From the NCBI GenBank assembly GCA_035529695.1, contig DATKWD010000092.1:1-64000 (forward strand): a stretch of DNA of 64,000 nt, read 5' to 3'. The number at the start of each line of letters is the position of its first letter. Positions within the stretch are counted from its first letter, which is position 1. A program made the translations under genes and the position numbers. The notes under the pieces are model-generated. The model did not search any database, was not told the origin of the DNA, and was given only the letters and a program-made list of their open reading frames with translations. This DNA comes from DATKWD01 sp035529695 (lineage in GTDB: Bacteria; Actinomycetota; Acidimicrobiia; Acidimicrobiales; Salinilacustritrichaceae). Positions 34,802 to 43,677 of the stretch are shown here, piece by piece.

Positions 34802-35674
34802 ATGGCCGAAGCGCACCGTGATTCGTTCGTGGCGGGTCAGTACTTCGCCGGCGTGGCCGGGATGGCAGCGATGCGGTCGATCCTGTCGAGGCCGAGCGAG
34901 GGCCGGCCGCGGATGGACGAGATCCGCGAGGTCGTGCGCACGTGGGACGAGTTCCCGAACAACATCGAGATCGAGGTCGTCGAGCACGACGTCGACAGCG
35001 GATACACGGCTTGGGCCCCGAACTACGACGGACCGAATCCGGCGCTCGAGACCGAGCAGCCGGTGGTGCACGAGATGCTCATGGGACTCGAGCGGGGTCG
35101 TGCCCTCGATGCCGGTTGCGGCACGGGTCGGCATGCCGGATTTCTGGCCTCCGAGGGCTTCGACGTCGTCGGGGTCGACGCGACCGAAGCGATGTTGGCC
35201 GTGGCCCGTGACAAGCATCCTGATGTCGAGTTCCGCCAGGGTCGGTTCGAGTCGCTGCCGATCGAGGACGAATCGGTCGACCTCGTCACATCGGCGCTGG
35301 CCGTCTGCCACGCGCCTGATCTGGTGCCGGTGTTCGCCGAGTTCGCCCGCGTGCTCCGTCCTGGCGGGACGGCGATCGTGTCCGATCCGCACCCGACGAC
35401 CGTGCAGTTCGGCGGGGTCGCCGGCTTTCGTGACCAGGGTGCCGATCCGACCGCCGGGTTCACGTTGCCGTTTGTGCCGAACCTCCATCATCCGCTGCAC
35501 ACCTACGTGAACGCTGCCGTGGCCGCAGGGTTCGAGATCGAGGAATGTCAAGAGCCGGTCTTTCCCGAGTCCGGCCTCGAGGCCAACCCGGCCTACGCCA
35601 TCCTCCCCGAAGCGGTGAAGCAGGCCTTCGGCGGGCTCCCGTTCATCGTCATCTGGCGGCTCCGCAAGCGCTGA
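34802..35674 (+). CDS. SAM-dependent methyltransferase (class I)
   Basis: 290 residues. Motif I LDAGCGTGRHAGFLA, acidic end of beta-2 VVGVDATEAML, motif II region LVTSALAVCHAPDL and post-II VLRPGGTAIVSD. Methyltransferase type 11 fold; the ~75 residues before motif I are helical and may cap the substrate site. Acceptor unknown. Downstream lies the rearranged epoxide hydrolase locus, starting with a 63-nt hairpin 10 bases after the stop. Confidence 0.88.
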   Translation: MAEAHRDSFVAGQYFAGVAGMAAMRSILSRPSEGRPRMDEIREVVRTWDEFPNNIEIEVVEHDVDSGYTAWAPNYDGPNPALETEQPVVHEMLMGLERGRALDAGCGTGRHAGFLASEGFDVVGVDATEAMLAVARDKHPDVEFRQGRFESLPIEDESVDLVTSALAVCHAPDLVPVFAEFARVLRPGGTAIVSDPHPTTVQFGGVAGFRDQGADPTAGFTLPFVPNLHHPLHTYVNAAVAAGFEIEECQEPVFPESGLEANPAYAILPEAVKQAFGGLPFIVIWRLRKR

Positions 35675-35684
35675 GAGGGCCCGA

Positions 35685-35747
35685 CCCCAGCATCTCCGTC
35701 GAGAAATCGACTGTGGGCGGTCGATTCTGTGACAGAGATGCTCGGGG
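35685..35747. repeat. 63-nt imperfect palindrome at an inversion breakpoint
   Basis: Outer arms CCCCAGCATCTCCGTC / GACAGAGATGCTCGGGG (one mismatch, one bulge), and inner arms AATCGAC / GTCGATT around an 8-nt loop TGTGGGCG. It lies just after the methyltransferase stop and 2 bases left of the inverted epoxide hydrolase fragment. Unlike the 49-nt family in sequence. Confidence 0.75.
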
Positions 35748-35748
35748 T

Positions 35749-35841
35749 TCATGTCCGGGTGTCGTGCAGTCGGCGCCGCAGGTCGTCGAGAACGTCGTCG
35801 CCGACGTCGATCGTGAACGGAACCACGTCTCCAGCAGCCAT
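35749..35841 (-). pseudogene. Inverted 5' fragment of the epoxide hydrolase gene
   Basis: On the minus strand ATG 35841 opens a 30-codon frame ending PFTIDVGDDVLDDLRRRLHDTR, then one codon and TGA. This is the characteristic first segment of epoxide hydrolase N-terminal (EHN) domains, which in intact genes continues with a W-P segment. The rest of an epoxide hydrolase, lacking precisely this part and the next ~43 residues, lies on the plus strand from 35884. TTGGGT 7 nt upstream of this ATG looks like its original leaderless -10 box. Confidence 0.75.
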
Positions 35842-36789
35842 CGCCCGAACCCAACCCGACAGTCGCCCACCGTCTCGGCCTCCGACCAGTTCACCACCGA
35901 CATCGACGGCCTCGATCTGCACTTCATCCACCAGCGTTCCGACGATCCCGATGCCCTGCCGCTGCTGATCACTCACGGCTGGCCCGGGTCGATCGTCGAA
36001 TTCCACAAGGTGATCGAACCGCTCACGCAGTCGCCTGATGCGTTCCACGTCGTGGCACCCTCGCTGCCCGGATTCGGCTTCTCGGCCAAGCCGACCGAGC
36101 CCGGTTGGGGCGTCGACAAGATCGCTGCCACCTTCGCCACCCTGATGGCGCGCCTCGGCTACGACCGCTACGTCGCACAGGGGGGCGACTGGGGCTCGGC
36201 CGTGACCACCGCAGTTGGTGCGACCGACACCGATCACTGCGCTGCGATCCACCTCACCCTGGCGATGTCGGCCCGACCGAAGATCGACGGCGAACCCACC
36301 GCCGAGGAACAACGGGCGCTCGACGCCATGACCTACTACCGCGATTGGGACCAGGGCTACAGCAAGCAGCAGGCGACCCGGCCCCAGACGGTCGGCTACG
36401 GGCTCGTCGACTCGCCTGCGGCGCAAGCAGCGTGGATCCTCGAGAAGTTCTGGGCATGGACCGACAACGACGGTCACCCCGAAGACGTGCTCAGCCGGGA
36501 CGAACTGCTCGACAACGTGATGCTCTACTGGCTCAACGGAAGCGGCGCGTCGTCCGCACGCCTCTACTGGGAGAGCTTCAGCCGAGGCACCCGCCACACC
36601 GTCGACATCCCGACCGGGTTCGCGGTCTACCCGAAGGAGATCGTGCCGCCGGTCAGAGGCTGGGTCGAGGGTGCCTACACCGACATCAGCCACTGGAGCG
36701 AGCAGCCCAGGGGTGGGCACTTCGCAGCCTTCGAGGTGCCCGACCTGTTCGTGGCCGATCTCGAGGAGTGCTTCGCGCCATACCGGTGA
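35764..36789 (+). CDS. Epoxide hydrolase, N-terminally truncated by rearrangement
   Basis: Recognisable homology starts at 35884 (QFTTDIDGLDLHFIH) and runs to the stop: oxyanion loop ITHGWPGS, nucleophile Asp in QGGDWGSAV, cap Tyr in RLYWESF, and base His in GGHFAAFEVPD. The alpha/beta-hydrolase core is intact, but the EHN domain is missing: its first ~26 residues are inverted at 35749-35841 and ~43 more are absent. In-frame GTG 35764 is only one possible start and would add ~40 unrelated residues. Probably inactive or mis-expressed; a misassembly must be excluded first. Confidence 0.7.
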   Translation: MQSAPQVVENVVADVDRERNHVSSSHRPNPTRQSPTVSASDQFTTDIDGLDLHFIHQRSDDPDALPLLITHGWPGSIVEFHKVIEPLTQSPDAFHVVAPSLPGFGFSAKPTEPGWGVDKIAATFATLMARLGYDRYVAQGGDWGSAVTTAVGATDTDHCAAIHLTLAMSARPKIDGEPTAEEQRALDAMTYYRDWDQGYSKQQATRPQTVGYGLVDSPAAQAAWILEKFWAWTDNDGHPEDVLSRDELLDNVMLYWLNGSGASSARLYWESFSRGTRHTVDIPTGFAVYPKEIVPPVRGWVEGAYTDISHWSEQPRGGHFAAFEVPDLFVADLEECFAPYR

Positions 36790-36835
36790 TTCGTGCAACC
36801 CTCGGCTGCACCCAGCCCCGGTCGGCGCAGGACGA

Positions 36836-37516
36836 TCACTCCTGCGCGGCGGCGCTCAGCTCCTCGAGGCGGTCCCGCCGTCCATAGACGATCAGCTCAT
36901 CCCCCTCGCTCAGCTCGATGTCGATGGGCGATTCTCCGAAGTACTCGTCGTCGCGCCGGACACCGAGGATGACCGCGCCGGGGATGAGGTTGGCCAGCCC
37001 CCGGAGGCTGCGCGCGGTATCCGTCGGGTCCTGGCCGAGCCGGATGGTCTCGACGACGAATCCATCGGGCAGGTGGAGCAGCTCCTGCTGTGGCCCTGAC
37101 AGGGCGGGCAGAAGGCGGTCGCGGGCGTACCGCTCGCCGGCGCGTTGGAGGGCCGCGGTGACCGGCTTGTTGACGATGGCGATCACGATCAGGAAGAGGC
37201 CCGCGCCGATGACGAGGACTCGCTCGCTGGTCGAGCCGGGTCCGGGGACGATCATGCCGATGAGGATCGTGACGACGAGCGTCGGCGTCCCGAGCGCGCC
37301 CACGAACATGGTGGTGGCGATGATCTTGCGGCGGGTGGGGTGGTTCACCACGTTCTCGGCCTCGGTCGTGGTGAACCCCGCTCCGCTGAACGCCGACCTG
37401 GCCTGGAACGCTGCGCTGGAGGGTGGCAGCCCGGTGGCGATGAGGGCGCCGGTCGAGATCTTCGTGAAGGCGAGCGAGATCACGGCAACGACCAGAAACG
37501 TGGCGACGGCATACAT
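36836..37516 (-). CDS. Membrane protein with C-terminal TrkA-C (RCK_C) domain
   Basis: 226 residues. TM1 ~2-24, a loop RSAFSGAGFTTTEAENVVNHPTRR (part quoted: SAFSGAGFTTTE), TM2 ~66-90, TM3 ~98-118, then a cytoplasmic RCK_C domain: DGFVVETIRLGQDP, NLIPGAVILGVRRDD, and ELSEGDELIVYGRRDRLEEL. The ligand-binding C-half of K+-transport regulators is thus joined to a membrane part of three helices. Probably a channel/transport-linked sensor. Convergent with the epoxide hydrolase gene. Confidence 0.75.
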   Translation of the reverse strand: MYAVATFLVVAVISLAFTKISTGALIATGLPPSSAAFQARSAFSGAGFTTTEAENVVNHPTRRKIIATTMFVGALGTPTLVVTILIGMIVPGPGSTSERVLVIGAGLFLIVIAIVNKPVTAALQRAGERYARDRLLPALSGPQQELLHLPDGFVVETIRLGQDPTDTARSLRGLANLIPGAVILGVRRDDEYFGESPIDIELSEGDELIVYGRRDRLEELSAAAQE

Positions 37517-37648
37517 CGAACGATCATCCCAGACTCTTGCGGCTCATACGCCGCCAGCAGCCGTGCGCGGCCGAAACGAGTCGGTTGTTCACCGGGTGTC
37601 CATGTCTCATCCACCGATCGGTCGTTCCGGAATGATCAATTCGGACGA

Positions 37649-38083
37649 GTGGAGACGCCGCGGATCGTGTTCCTGTGCGTGCACAACGCCGGACGATCGC
37701 AGATGGCCGCCGGCTGGGCGGCGCATCTCGCCGGATCAGATGCCGGCATCCTCTCGGGCGGATCGGATCCGGCGGCGCGGATCAACCCCTCGGCAGTCGC
37801 AGCGATGGCTGAGGTCGGCATCGACACCACGTCGGCGCAGCCCCGTCGTCGGACCGACGAAGATCTGCTCGATGCCGACGTCGTGGTCACGATGGGCTGC
37901 GGCGACACCTGCCCGATCGTGTCGAGAACGAGCTATCTCGACTGGCACCTTGCCGACCCAGCGGGGCAGGGAGTCGTCGCTGCCGAGCTCGTGGGTGCGA
38001 TCGTCGCCGTGGTGGTCGCGAGGCTCACCCATCCCGACATCGTCGCGGTGGCCCATCGAGTCGTCGTACCGCACGGCCACTGA
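37649..38083 (+). CDS. arsC: Arsenate reductase, low-molecular-weight phosphatase fold
   Basis: 144 residues. P-loop CVHNAGRS (nucleophile C10, N13, R16) and two more Cys in TMGCGDTCPI (C84, C88), the arrangement of thioredoxin/mycothiol-linked ArsC proteins; the DWHLADPAGQG stretch is also typical. Reduces arsenate to arsenite. Actinobacterial versions often use mycothiol, but the partner cannot be read here. No arsR or arsenite exporter lies next to it. GTG start at 37649 inferred from homology; RBS poor. Confidence 0.87.
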   Translation: METPRIVFLCVHNAGRSQMAAGWAAHLAGSDAGILSGGSDPAARINPSAVAAMAEVGIDTTSAQPRRRTDEDLLDADVVVTMGCGDTCPIVSRTSYLDWHLADPAGQGVVAAELVGAIVAVVVARLTHPDIVAVAHRVVVPHGH

Positions 38084-38095
38084 GCTCGAACGAGG

Positions 38096-38629
38096 TCACC
38101 GGTACCACTCCTGGCGCTCGACGCCGAGCGCGTCGAGCTGGGCGGCGGCGCGGGTACACACGCGGTCGATCTCGTCGTCCGGCCGGTCGGCCCCGGCCTC
38201 GACGGCCCACGAGGCGACGAGGGCGCCCACGTCGTCGAGTGCTGCCGCTACAGCCAGGACGGGAACGGTCGAGGTGGCCTCGTCGTCGAGCGGGTCGCCT
38301 TCCAGGAGGTACGCATCGAGAAGGGCGGGGTAGTCGTGGCCGAATGCCTCGAGCGCCCGGGCGAGATCGGAAAGGCGAGGCTCGCGCTCGATTCGCCGAG
38401 CATGTTCGTGGTAGCCGCTCTCGGCGCGGCGGGTGAGCTCGAGCAACTCGGCGGCGCGCCGGGGCTCGGGCTGGCCATACCGAACCAGCGCCGCGCGCAT
38501 CGACCAGCCTCCTGGGTGGAGACGTTCGACGTACTCGTGCAGGCTCGGCCCCGCCGCCCCACCCCGCTGGTGGACATCGGCCAATTCGCGACCCACCGCG
38601 GACGGGGTCGAGCCGAGGTCGTCGAACAT
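38096..38629 (-). CDS. Hypothetical protein, helical
   Basis: 177 residues from ATG 38629, which follows GGAG closely. Acidic, Ala/Leu/Glu-rich, predicted mostly helical, no signal peptide or membrane segment, no motif I recognise. Lies 12 bases from the convergent arsC stop and divergent from the CBS gene. Its minus-strand frame is the best open frame here. Confidence 0.5.
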   Translation of the reverse strand: MFDDLGSTPSAVGRELADVHQRGGAAGPSLHEYVERLHPGGWSMRAALVRYGQPEPRRAAELLELTRRAESGYHEHARRIEREPRLSDLARALEAFGHDYPALLDAYLLEGDPLDDEATSTVPVLAVAAALDDVGALVASWAVEAGADRPDDEIDRVCTRAAAQLDALGVERQEWYR

Positions 38630-38694
38630 CTCTCCATCCTGCCTGCTCTGGCGGCCGGGCGGCGCCGGACCGGTCAGCGGACAGGCAGCCAGGC

Positions 38695-38700
38695 TAGGGT
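38695..38700 (+). promoter_or_regulatory. -10 box upstream of the CBS gene
   Basis: TAGGGT with a leader of about 23 nt that carries GGGGGAG before ATG 38730. The same bases read AGGCTA/TAGCCT across 38692-38697, so a minus-strand -10 for the divergent gene overlaps it. Confidence 0.5.
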
Positions 38701-38729
38701 CGCGTCCGAAAGGTGGGGGAGCACAGCTC

Positions 38730-39128
38730 ATGGAGGATTCCGGAGAGCCGCTGATCGTGCCGTCCCGCCCGATCGGGTCGCTCGTCAGCCGTCAGATGAT
38801 CGACATCGCGCCCGGATCGACGCTCCGGCAGGTCGTCGCGAAGCTGGTCGACAACGACGTCGGGGTCATCGTCGTGCACGACGGCACCGACGCCAAGGGG
38901 ATCCTGTCCGAGCGCGACATCCTCGACTGGGTCCACGATCGGGTCGACCTCGACACGGTGTCGGTCGACGAGGTCATGCAGCCGGACATCATCAGCGTCG
39001 ATCCCGAGATGTCGGCGACCGATGCCGGCCGTGTCATGATCGATCGTGGTGTCCGTCACCTGATGGTGAACGGGCCCGACGGTGGCGTCGTCTCGATACG
39101 CGCCGTCCTCCGATCGATGCTCTCCTGA
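38730..39128 (+). CDS. Tandem CBS-domain protein
   Basis: 132 residues made of two CBS motifs: ~15-66 (MIDIAPGSTLRQVVAKL, VIVVHDG, GILSERDIL) and ~78-130 (VMQPDIISVDPEMSATDAGRVM, RHLMVNG, VVSIRAVL). A Bateman module that binds adenosine nucleotides and usually regulates a partner. GGGGGAG is 8 nt before the ATG. Followed after 66 bases by the large cyclase/AAA protein, so nucleotide sensing may be a shared theme (inference). Confidence 0.88.
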   Translation: MEDSGEPLIVPSRPIGSLVSRQMIDIAPGSTLRQVVAKLVDNDVGVIVVHDGTDAKGILSERDILDWVHDRVDLDTVSVDEVMQPDIISVDPEMSATDAGRVMIDRGVRHLMVNGPDGGVVSIRAVLRSMLS

Positions 39129-39194
39129 GACCGGGTCAACAGAAGCCAGAACCCGCGGCTCACGGTCGTGTCGAAGACTACAGAAGGACGACCG

Positions 39195-42100
39195 ATGAGT
39201 GAGACAGTGGGAATCAACGTGGTCTTCACCGACCTCGTGGGCTCGACCGAGATGTCGTCCCGACTCGGGCCGGAGAAGACCGAAGACCTCCGGGTGGTGC
39301 ACTTCGGCCTTCTCCGTTCGGCCATGGGACAGCACGGTGGCTCCGAGGTGAAGAACCTCGGTGACGGGCTCATGATGGTGTTCCCGAGCCTGGGCTCGGC
39401 CCTCGACGGCTCCGTCGCGATGCAGCAGGCAGTCGACCGTCACAACTCGGGCGGCAAGGAGCCCCTGGGCGTCCGGATCGGGATCTCGACCGGCGATGCG
39501 ACCGAAGAGGAAGGCGACTTCTTCGGTGAGCCGGTGGTCGAAGCGGCTCGGATGTGCGCCAAGTGCGACGCAGGGCAGATCATCGTCAGCCAACTCCTCT
39601 CGATGCTGGCACGCAGCACCGGCCACACCTTCACGTCGATCGGCGATCTCGAACTCCGTGGCGTGCCCGAGCCGGTTCCATCGATGACGGTCGACTGGGA
39701 GTCGGTTCAGGTCGAGGGTGCGATGCCCGTCCCCGACCGGCTCAAGCCCGACATGGAGCGCGAGCTGGCGGGCCGCACCGACGAGATGGCCTCGCTCCAG
39801 CAGGCCTTCAAGGACGCCGAGGGTGGCACTCCCAGAGTCAGTCTGCTGGCGGGTGAGCCCGGCATCGGCAAGACCCGCCTGAGCAGCGAACTCGCTGCCG
39901 AGGCCTACGGTCGCGGCTCGCTCGCGCTCTACGGACGCTGCGACGAAGAACTGAGCCTGCCCTACCAGCCTTGGGTCGAAGCCCTCGGCTATCTGTTCGA
40001 GCACGGTCCCGAGGATCTGCTGGCAGAAGCGATTCGGCTGCACGGCCCCGAACTCGCCGGCATGATTCCGGCGGTCCGCCGACGCTTTCCCGACGTCGAG
40101 CTGCCTGCCTCGACCGATGCGGAGACCGAGCGCTACCGATTGCTCCAGGCCGTGGCTTCCCTGTTGACCATCGTGTCGGCAGATGGCCCGGTCCTGCTGG
40201 TGCTCGATGACCTGCACTGGGCGGGCAAACCCACCCTCACGATGCTGCGCCACGTGTTCACCAACGTGTCGTCGGCATCGTTGATGATCGTGGGCACCTA
40301 TCGCGACTCGGACCTCCAAGCCGGACACCCGCTGATCGACACCGTCGCGACGCTCCGTCGTGAGCCCGGGGTCGAGCAGATCCCGGTGACGGGCCTCGAC
40401 GATCTCGAAATGGTCGCCCTCGTGCAGATCAGTGCCGGCCACGACCTCGACGAAACCGCAACGGCCATGGCGCTGTCGCTCCGGCGAGAGACGGCGGGCA
40501 ACCCCTTCTTTGCCCACGAGATCCTCCGAAACCTGGTCGAAGTCGGCGATCTGGTCCTGGGTGACGACGGGCGTTGGGTCGTCAGAACGACGTTCGAGAA
40601 CCTGACGCTTCCCCAGAGTGTCCGCGACGTCGTGGGCCAGCGCATCGCCCGGCTGGGCGATGACAGCCTCAAAGCTCTTCGCGCGGCAGCGGTCATCGGC
40701 AAGGAGTTCGATCTCGAGCTGCTCGCCGAGATCACCGGGACCGACGAGGATGATCTGCTCGACCTGCTCGAGGACGCAGTTCGCGCCGGCATCCTGGCCG
40801 AGGTCCCCGGAGGCGAAGAGCGGTTCCGTTTCCTTCACACCGTCGCCCGCAACGCCCTCGAGGCCGAGCTGAGCGACGGCCGCAAGCGTCGAATGCACCG
40901 CAAGATCGCCGAAGCGCTCGAAGCGTCGATCGGCGACGATCCGGGCGCGCGTGTCGGCGAGCTGGCGACCCACTGGCTCGCCGCGGCGGCGCCGGTCGAG
41001 AGCGCCAAGGCCATCGACTATGCGCGGATGGCCGGTCGCCATGCGCAGGAGTCGCTCGCGCCCGACGAGGCCATCCAGTGGTTCCGGACGGCACTCGAAC
41101 ACCTCGACCCCGCCGAGGGGTCCGACGACCAGGTGCGGACTGAGGTGCTGGTCGAGCTCGGAACGGCTCAACAGCACGCCGGCGACCCGGACTACCGGCA
41201 CACGTTGCTCGACGCTGGCGCCTCGGCCGGCCGTATCGGCGACACCAAGTCGATGGTCGGCGCTGCGCTCGCCAACAACCGGGGGATGTACAGCAAGCTG
41301 GGAGAGAAGGACGACGAACGGATCGCCGCGATCGAGGCTGCGCTGGAAGCGATCGGAGAAGGAAGGACGGCAGAGCGGGCGCTGCTGCTGGCCACCCTGT
41401 TCAGCGAGCTGGAGTATGCGGTCTCGCTCGAGGAGCGCCTCGAGTTGATCGATGAAGCGACCGACATCGCCCGCGAGATCGGGGACCGATGGGTGCTCGG
41501 CATGGTCCTGAACCGGTCGAGCATGTCTGCGTCTCCGCAGACCCTCAGCCGACGACTGGCTGCGTGCGCTGAAGCCCTGACGATTGCCGTCGAGCTCGGC
41601 GACTCGACGCTGAAGTTCTGGGCGATGTGCGGGTCGTTTCAAGCGTCACTCGGCGCCGGCGATCTGGTGGCCGCCGCCTCTCATCTCGAGGCACTCACCT
41701 CTGCCGCCAGCGAGATGGGACGACCCTCGTTCAAGTGGGTCGCGGGCAACTATCGCGGGGCGCTTCTCTCGGCGTACGGCGATGCGGACGAGGAGGAGGT
41801 TGCCGCGAACGACGCGTTCGCGACCGGCACTGCCGCCGCCGAGCCCGACGCCTTCGAGTTCTACGCGGCGACGGTCATGAACGTCAGGTGGATACAGGGC
41901 AGATCACCCGAGATCATCGACCAGCTGTTCGCCGCCGCGGCCGACAACCCGCAGATCCATGCCTATACCGCAGTCGGCGCGATGATGCTGGCGGCTGATG
42001 GCGATGCCGAGGAAGCCCGACGCATGGTGAGAGAAGCGGCCGAGCGGGATTTCGCGGAGCGGGTGGACAACACCTGGTCGGCCAGCCTGAGCGGCTGGTC

Positions 42101-42485
42101 CACGGCGACGAGCATCTTGGGCGAAGCGGAGGCCGCCGCGATCCTCTACCCGCTCGTCGAACCCTGGTGTGGTCAGTTGTTCACCACGTCGACGTTTGCC
42201 GTGTCGGGGGCCGACGGGCTGGCGGGAATGCTCGCCACGGTGCTCGGACGGTACGACGAGGCCGAAGCGCACTTCGCGGCTTCAGAGGCGTCTTTGCTCG
42301 CTGCTGGTGCGAACTTCTGCGCGACGACCGAAGACCTCGCCCGTGCGGCTTTGCATGACGCCATGGGAGACGCCGAGAAGGCCCGGTACTACGCCAACCG
42401 TTCGATCGAGGGGGCCAAACAGTACGGCCACGGCAGCGTCGAACGACGAGCCACCGAGTTCCTGGCAACGCTCGCCCCGGCCTGA
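39195..42485 (+). CDS. Class III cyclase-domain / AAA ATPase / TPR regulatory protein
   Basis: 1096 residues. (1) ~5-165: nucleotidyl cyclase homology domain; metal Asp13 (FTDLVGST) and Asp57 (NLGDGLM), Lys53 where adenylate specificity is set, R119 in VVEAARM, but the catalytic Asn usually found in VNxAAR is Val. (2) ~190-560: STAND/AAA ATPase, Walker A AGEPGIGKT (219-227), Walker B VLLVLDDLHWA. (3) ~560-1096: alpha-helical TPR-like repeats. This is the layout of mycobacterial cyclase-LuxR-like proteins without the DNA-binding end. Probably a signalling scaffold; cyclase activity is doubtful. Confidence 0.85.
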   Translation: MSETVGINVVFTDLVGSTEMSSRLGPEKTEDLRVVHFGLLRSAMGQHGGSEVKNLGDGLMMVFPSLGSALDGSVAMQQAVDRHNSGGKEPLGVRIGISTGDATEEEGDFFGEPVVEAARMCAKCDAGQIIVSQLLSMLARSTGHTFTSIGDLELRGVPEPVPSMTVDWESVQVEGAMPVPDRLKPDMERELAGRTDEMASLQQAFKDAEGGTPRVSLLAGEPGIGKTRLSSELAAEAYGRGSLALYGRCDEELSLPYQPWVEALGYLFEHGPEDLLAEAIRLHGPELAGMIPAVRRRFPDVELPASTDAETERYRLLQAVASLLTIVSADGPVLLVLDDLHWAGKPTLTMLRHVFTNVSSASLMIVGTYRDSDLQAGHPLIDTVATLRREPGVEQIPVTGLDDLEMVALVQISAGHDLDETATAMALSLRRETAGNPFFAHEILRNLVEVGDLVLGDDGRWVVRTTFENLTLPQSVRDVVGQRIARLGDDSLKALRAAAVIGKEFDLELLAEITGTDEDDLLDLLEDAVRAGILAEVPGGEERFRFLHTVARNALEAELSDGRKRRMHRKIAEALEASIGDDPGARVGELATHWLAAAAPVESAKAIDYARMAGRHAQESLAPDEAIQWFRTALEHLDPAEGSDDQVRTEVLVELGTAQQHAGDPDYRHTLLDAGASAGRIGDTKSMVGAALANNRGMYSKLGEKDDERIAAIEAALEAIGEGRTAERALLLATLFSELEYAVSLEERLELIDEATDIAREIGDRWVLGMVLNRSSMSASPQTLSRRLAACAEALTIAVELGDSTLKFWAMCGSFQASLGAGDLVAAASHLEALTSAASEMGRPSFKWVAGNYRGALLSAYGDADEEEVAANDAFATGTAAAEPDAFEFYAATVMNVRWIQGRSPEIIDQLFAAAADNPQIHAYTAVGAMMLAADGDAEEARRMVREAAERDFAERVDNTWSASLSGWSTATSILGEAEAAAILYPLVEPWCGQLFTTSTFAVSGADGLAGMLATVLGRYDEAEAHFAASEASLLAAGANFCATTEDLARAALHDAMGDAEKARYYANRSIEGAKQYGHGSVERRATEFLATLAPA

Positions 42486-42655
42486 GGGCGTCGCTGATCC
42501 CGCTCCGATCCACGTCATTCGTCGATGCGCATGAAGGCATGGCTCACCCGAGCCGCCCCCGATGTTGCCGATCTGACGCTGCGCCGGCTCCGCGACCTCG
42601 GCTCGTTGCTTGCCGACGAGACCGACGAGACCGACGACTCCGACGAGGCCGGAGT

Positions 42656-43552
42656 TCAAAGGCGTTCGGCGGGGTAGTCCGCGTACGACTCCTTGAAGAC
42701 GCCCGAGTGCAGCAGGACCGCAGCGGCGCGCGCGCCGGTGTCGGCATCGGTGATGGTGGTGCGAACCCAGGACGACTCGGTGCGGCGGCTCTGCCCGAGA
42801 CCGACCACCTCGCGCTCGAGGACGTAGTTCTGGCCGACGAACAGCGGTCCGTCGATCAACCGGATCTCGAGGTCGAGGAAGAGACCGACTGACGGTCCTC
42901 GCACCGGAAACTCGGTGCCGACCTTCTGCGAGAGGACGCTGATCATCTCCAGCGGCAGGATCGCCCGGCCCCACGGGTTGTCGTCGCTGGCGTACCAGGG
43001 CGTCGACTCGGTGATGCCGTCGAGCTTCTGACGGAGCGAGAACGGGTAGAGCTCACCGTTCGGGGTGTCGAGGTCGACCGACACGGTGACCGGGGCCGAG
43101 CTCCGCTGGCCGACGCGCATCTGGTCGAAGATGAACAGGTCACCGGGATCGTTGCTGCGCGCGAGACGTGCGTCGAGTTCGGTCTCGTCGTCCGCACCGA
43201 TCGACGCCGTTCCGGTCAGGACGGGGGTGCCATCGGTCTTCACCGCGTCGATTCGCCCTGAGGCCGAGGTGGTAGCCGTGAGTGATGCCGTGACGTCTTC
43301 GCCCTCGATCACCATGGTCTTGAAGTGAGCGCTGATGCAGCCCGACTCGAACCAGGCCTGCCCCCATTGCTCGAAGGCAAGGGGGTCGAATTGCGAGAAG
43401 TGGGTGGGCCCTTCGATCGGCGCACCGGCGAGCCCCAGATCGTCGGCGATGGCGCCGTCGTGGACCGAGGCGTGCCCGCCGTAGCTCTGGTCGGCCAGCA
43501 TCTGTCTGGGCTGGCGCGGCGGTCCTGTCAGCGTGATCGGAGTGTCGAACAC
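42656..43552 (-). CDS. MaoC/hotdog-like protein of unknown substrate
   Basis: 298 residues from GTG 43552, with CGGGAG about 7 nt upstream and a TAGGTT -10 further up. The N-terminal half (GGHASVHDG, GAPIEGPTHFSQFDPLAF) resembles MaoC-like hotdog domains, and the second half (LFLDLEIRLIDGPLFVGQNYVLEREV) a second hotdog. The catalytic Asp/His pair of hydratases is not clear. It is divergent from an acyl-CoA synthetase at 43678, suggesting an acyl-CoA role. The longer frame up to 43648 would run over the promoter. Confidence 0.65.
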   Translation of the reverse strand: MFDTPITLTGPPRQPRQMLADQSYGGHASVHDGAIADDLGLAGAPIEGPTHFSQFDPLAFEQWGQAWFESGCISAHFKTMVIEGEDVTASLTATTSASGRIDAVKTDGTPVLTGTASIGADDETELDARLARSNDPGDLFIFDQMRVGQRSSAPVTVSVDLDTPNGELYPFSLRQKLDGITESTPWYASDDNPWGRAILPLEMISVLSQKVGTEFPVRGPSVGLFLDLEIRLIDGPLFVGQNYVLEREVVGLGQSRRTESSWVRTTITDADTGARAAAVLLHSGVFKESYADYPAERL

Positions 43553-43584
43553 CGTGCGGCTCCCGCGTCGTCGTAGGGGCGGCG

Positions 43585-43590
43585 AACCTA
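43585..43590 (-). promoter_or_regulatory. -10 box upstream of the MaoC-like gene (minus)
   Basis: Reads TAGGTT on the minus strand; predicts a ~25-nt leader containing CGGGAG before GTG 43552. Confidence 0.45.
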
Positions 43591-43677
43591 GCTCGACGGG
43601 TGGTTCGTCGCTTCCGGCAACACACCTTTCGTGTAGGTCGCGTACCATCAGTCACCCGCCCCACCCGGAGGATCGTC

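Noticed and set aside
35545..35883. Treating the epoxide hydrolase frame as starting at 35545
   Set aside because: The frame there overlaps the methyltransferase C-terminus and the 63-nt palindrome, and its residues have no epoxide hydrolase character before 35884.
38694..41642. 982-codon minus-strand frame opposite the cyclase/AAA gene
   Set aside because: Antisense shadow in GC-rich DNA; the plus-strand frame has complete domain motifs.
42635..42652. GACGAGACC-type short tandem repeat
   Set aside because: Two to three imperfect units in Asp/Glu-rich sequence; no flanking structure.
42525..42677. 50-codon plus-strand frame with an acidic DETDETDDSDE stretch after the cyclase gene
   Set aside because: It overlaps the end of the convergent MaoC-like gene, has no clear RBS and no recognisable homology; kept only as a remote possibility.
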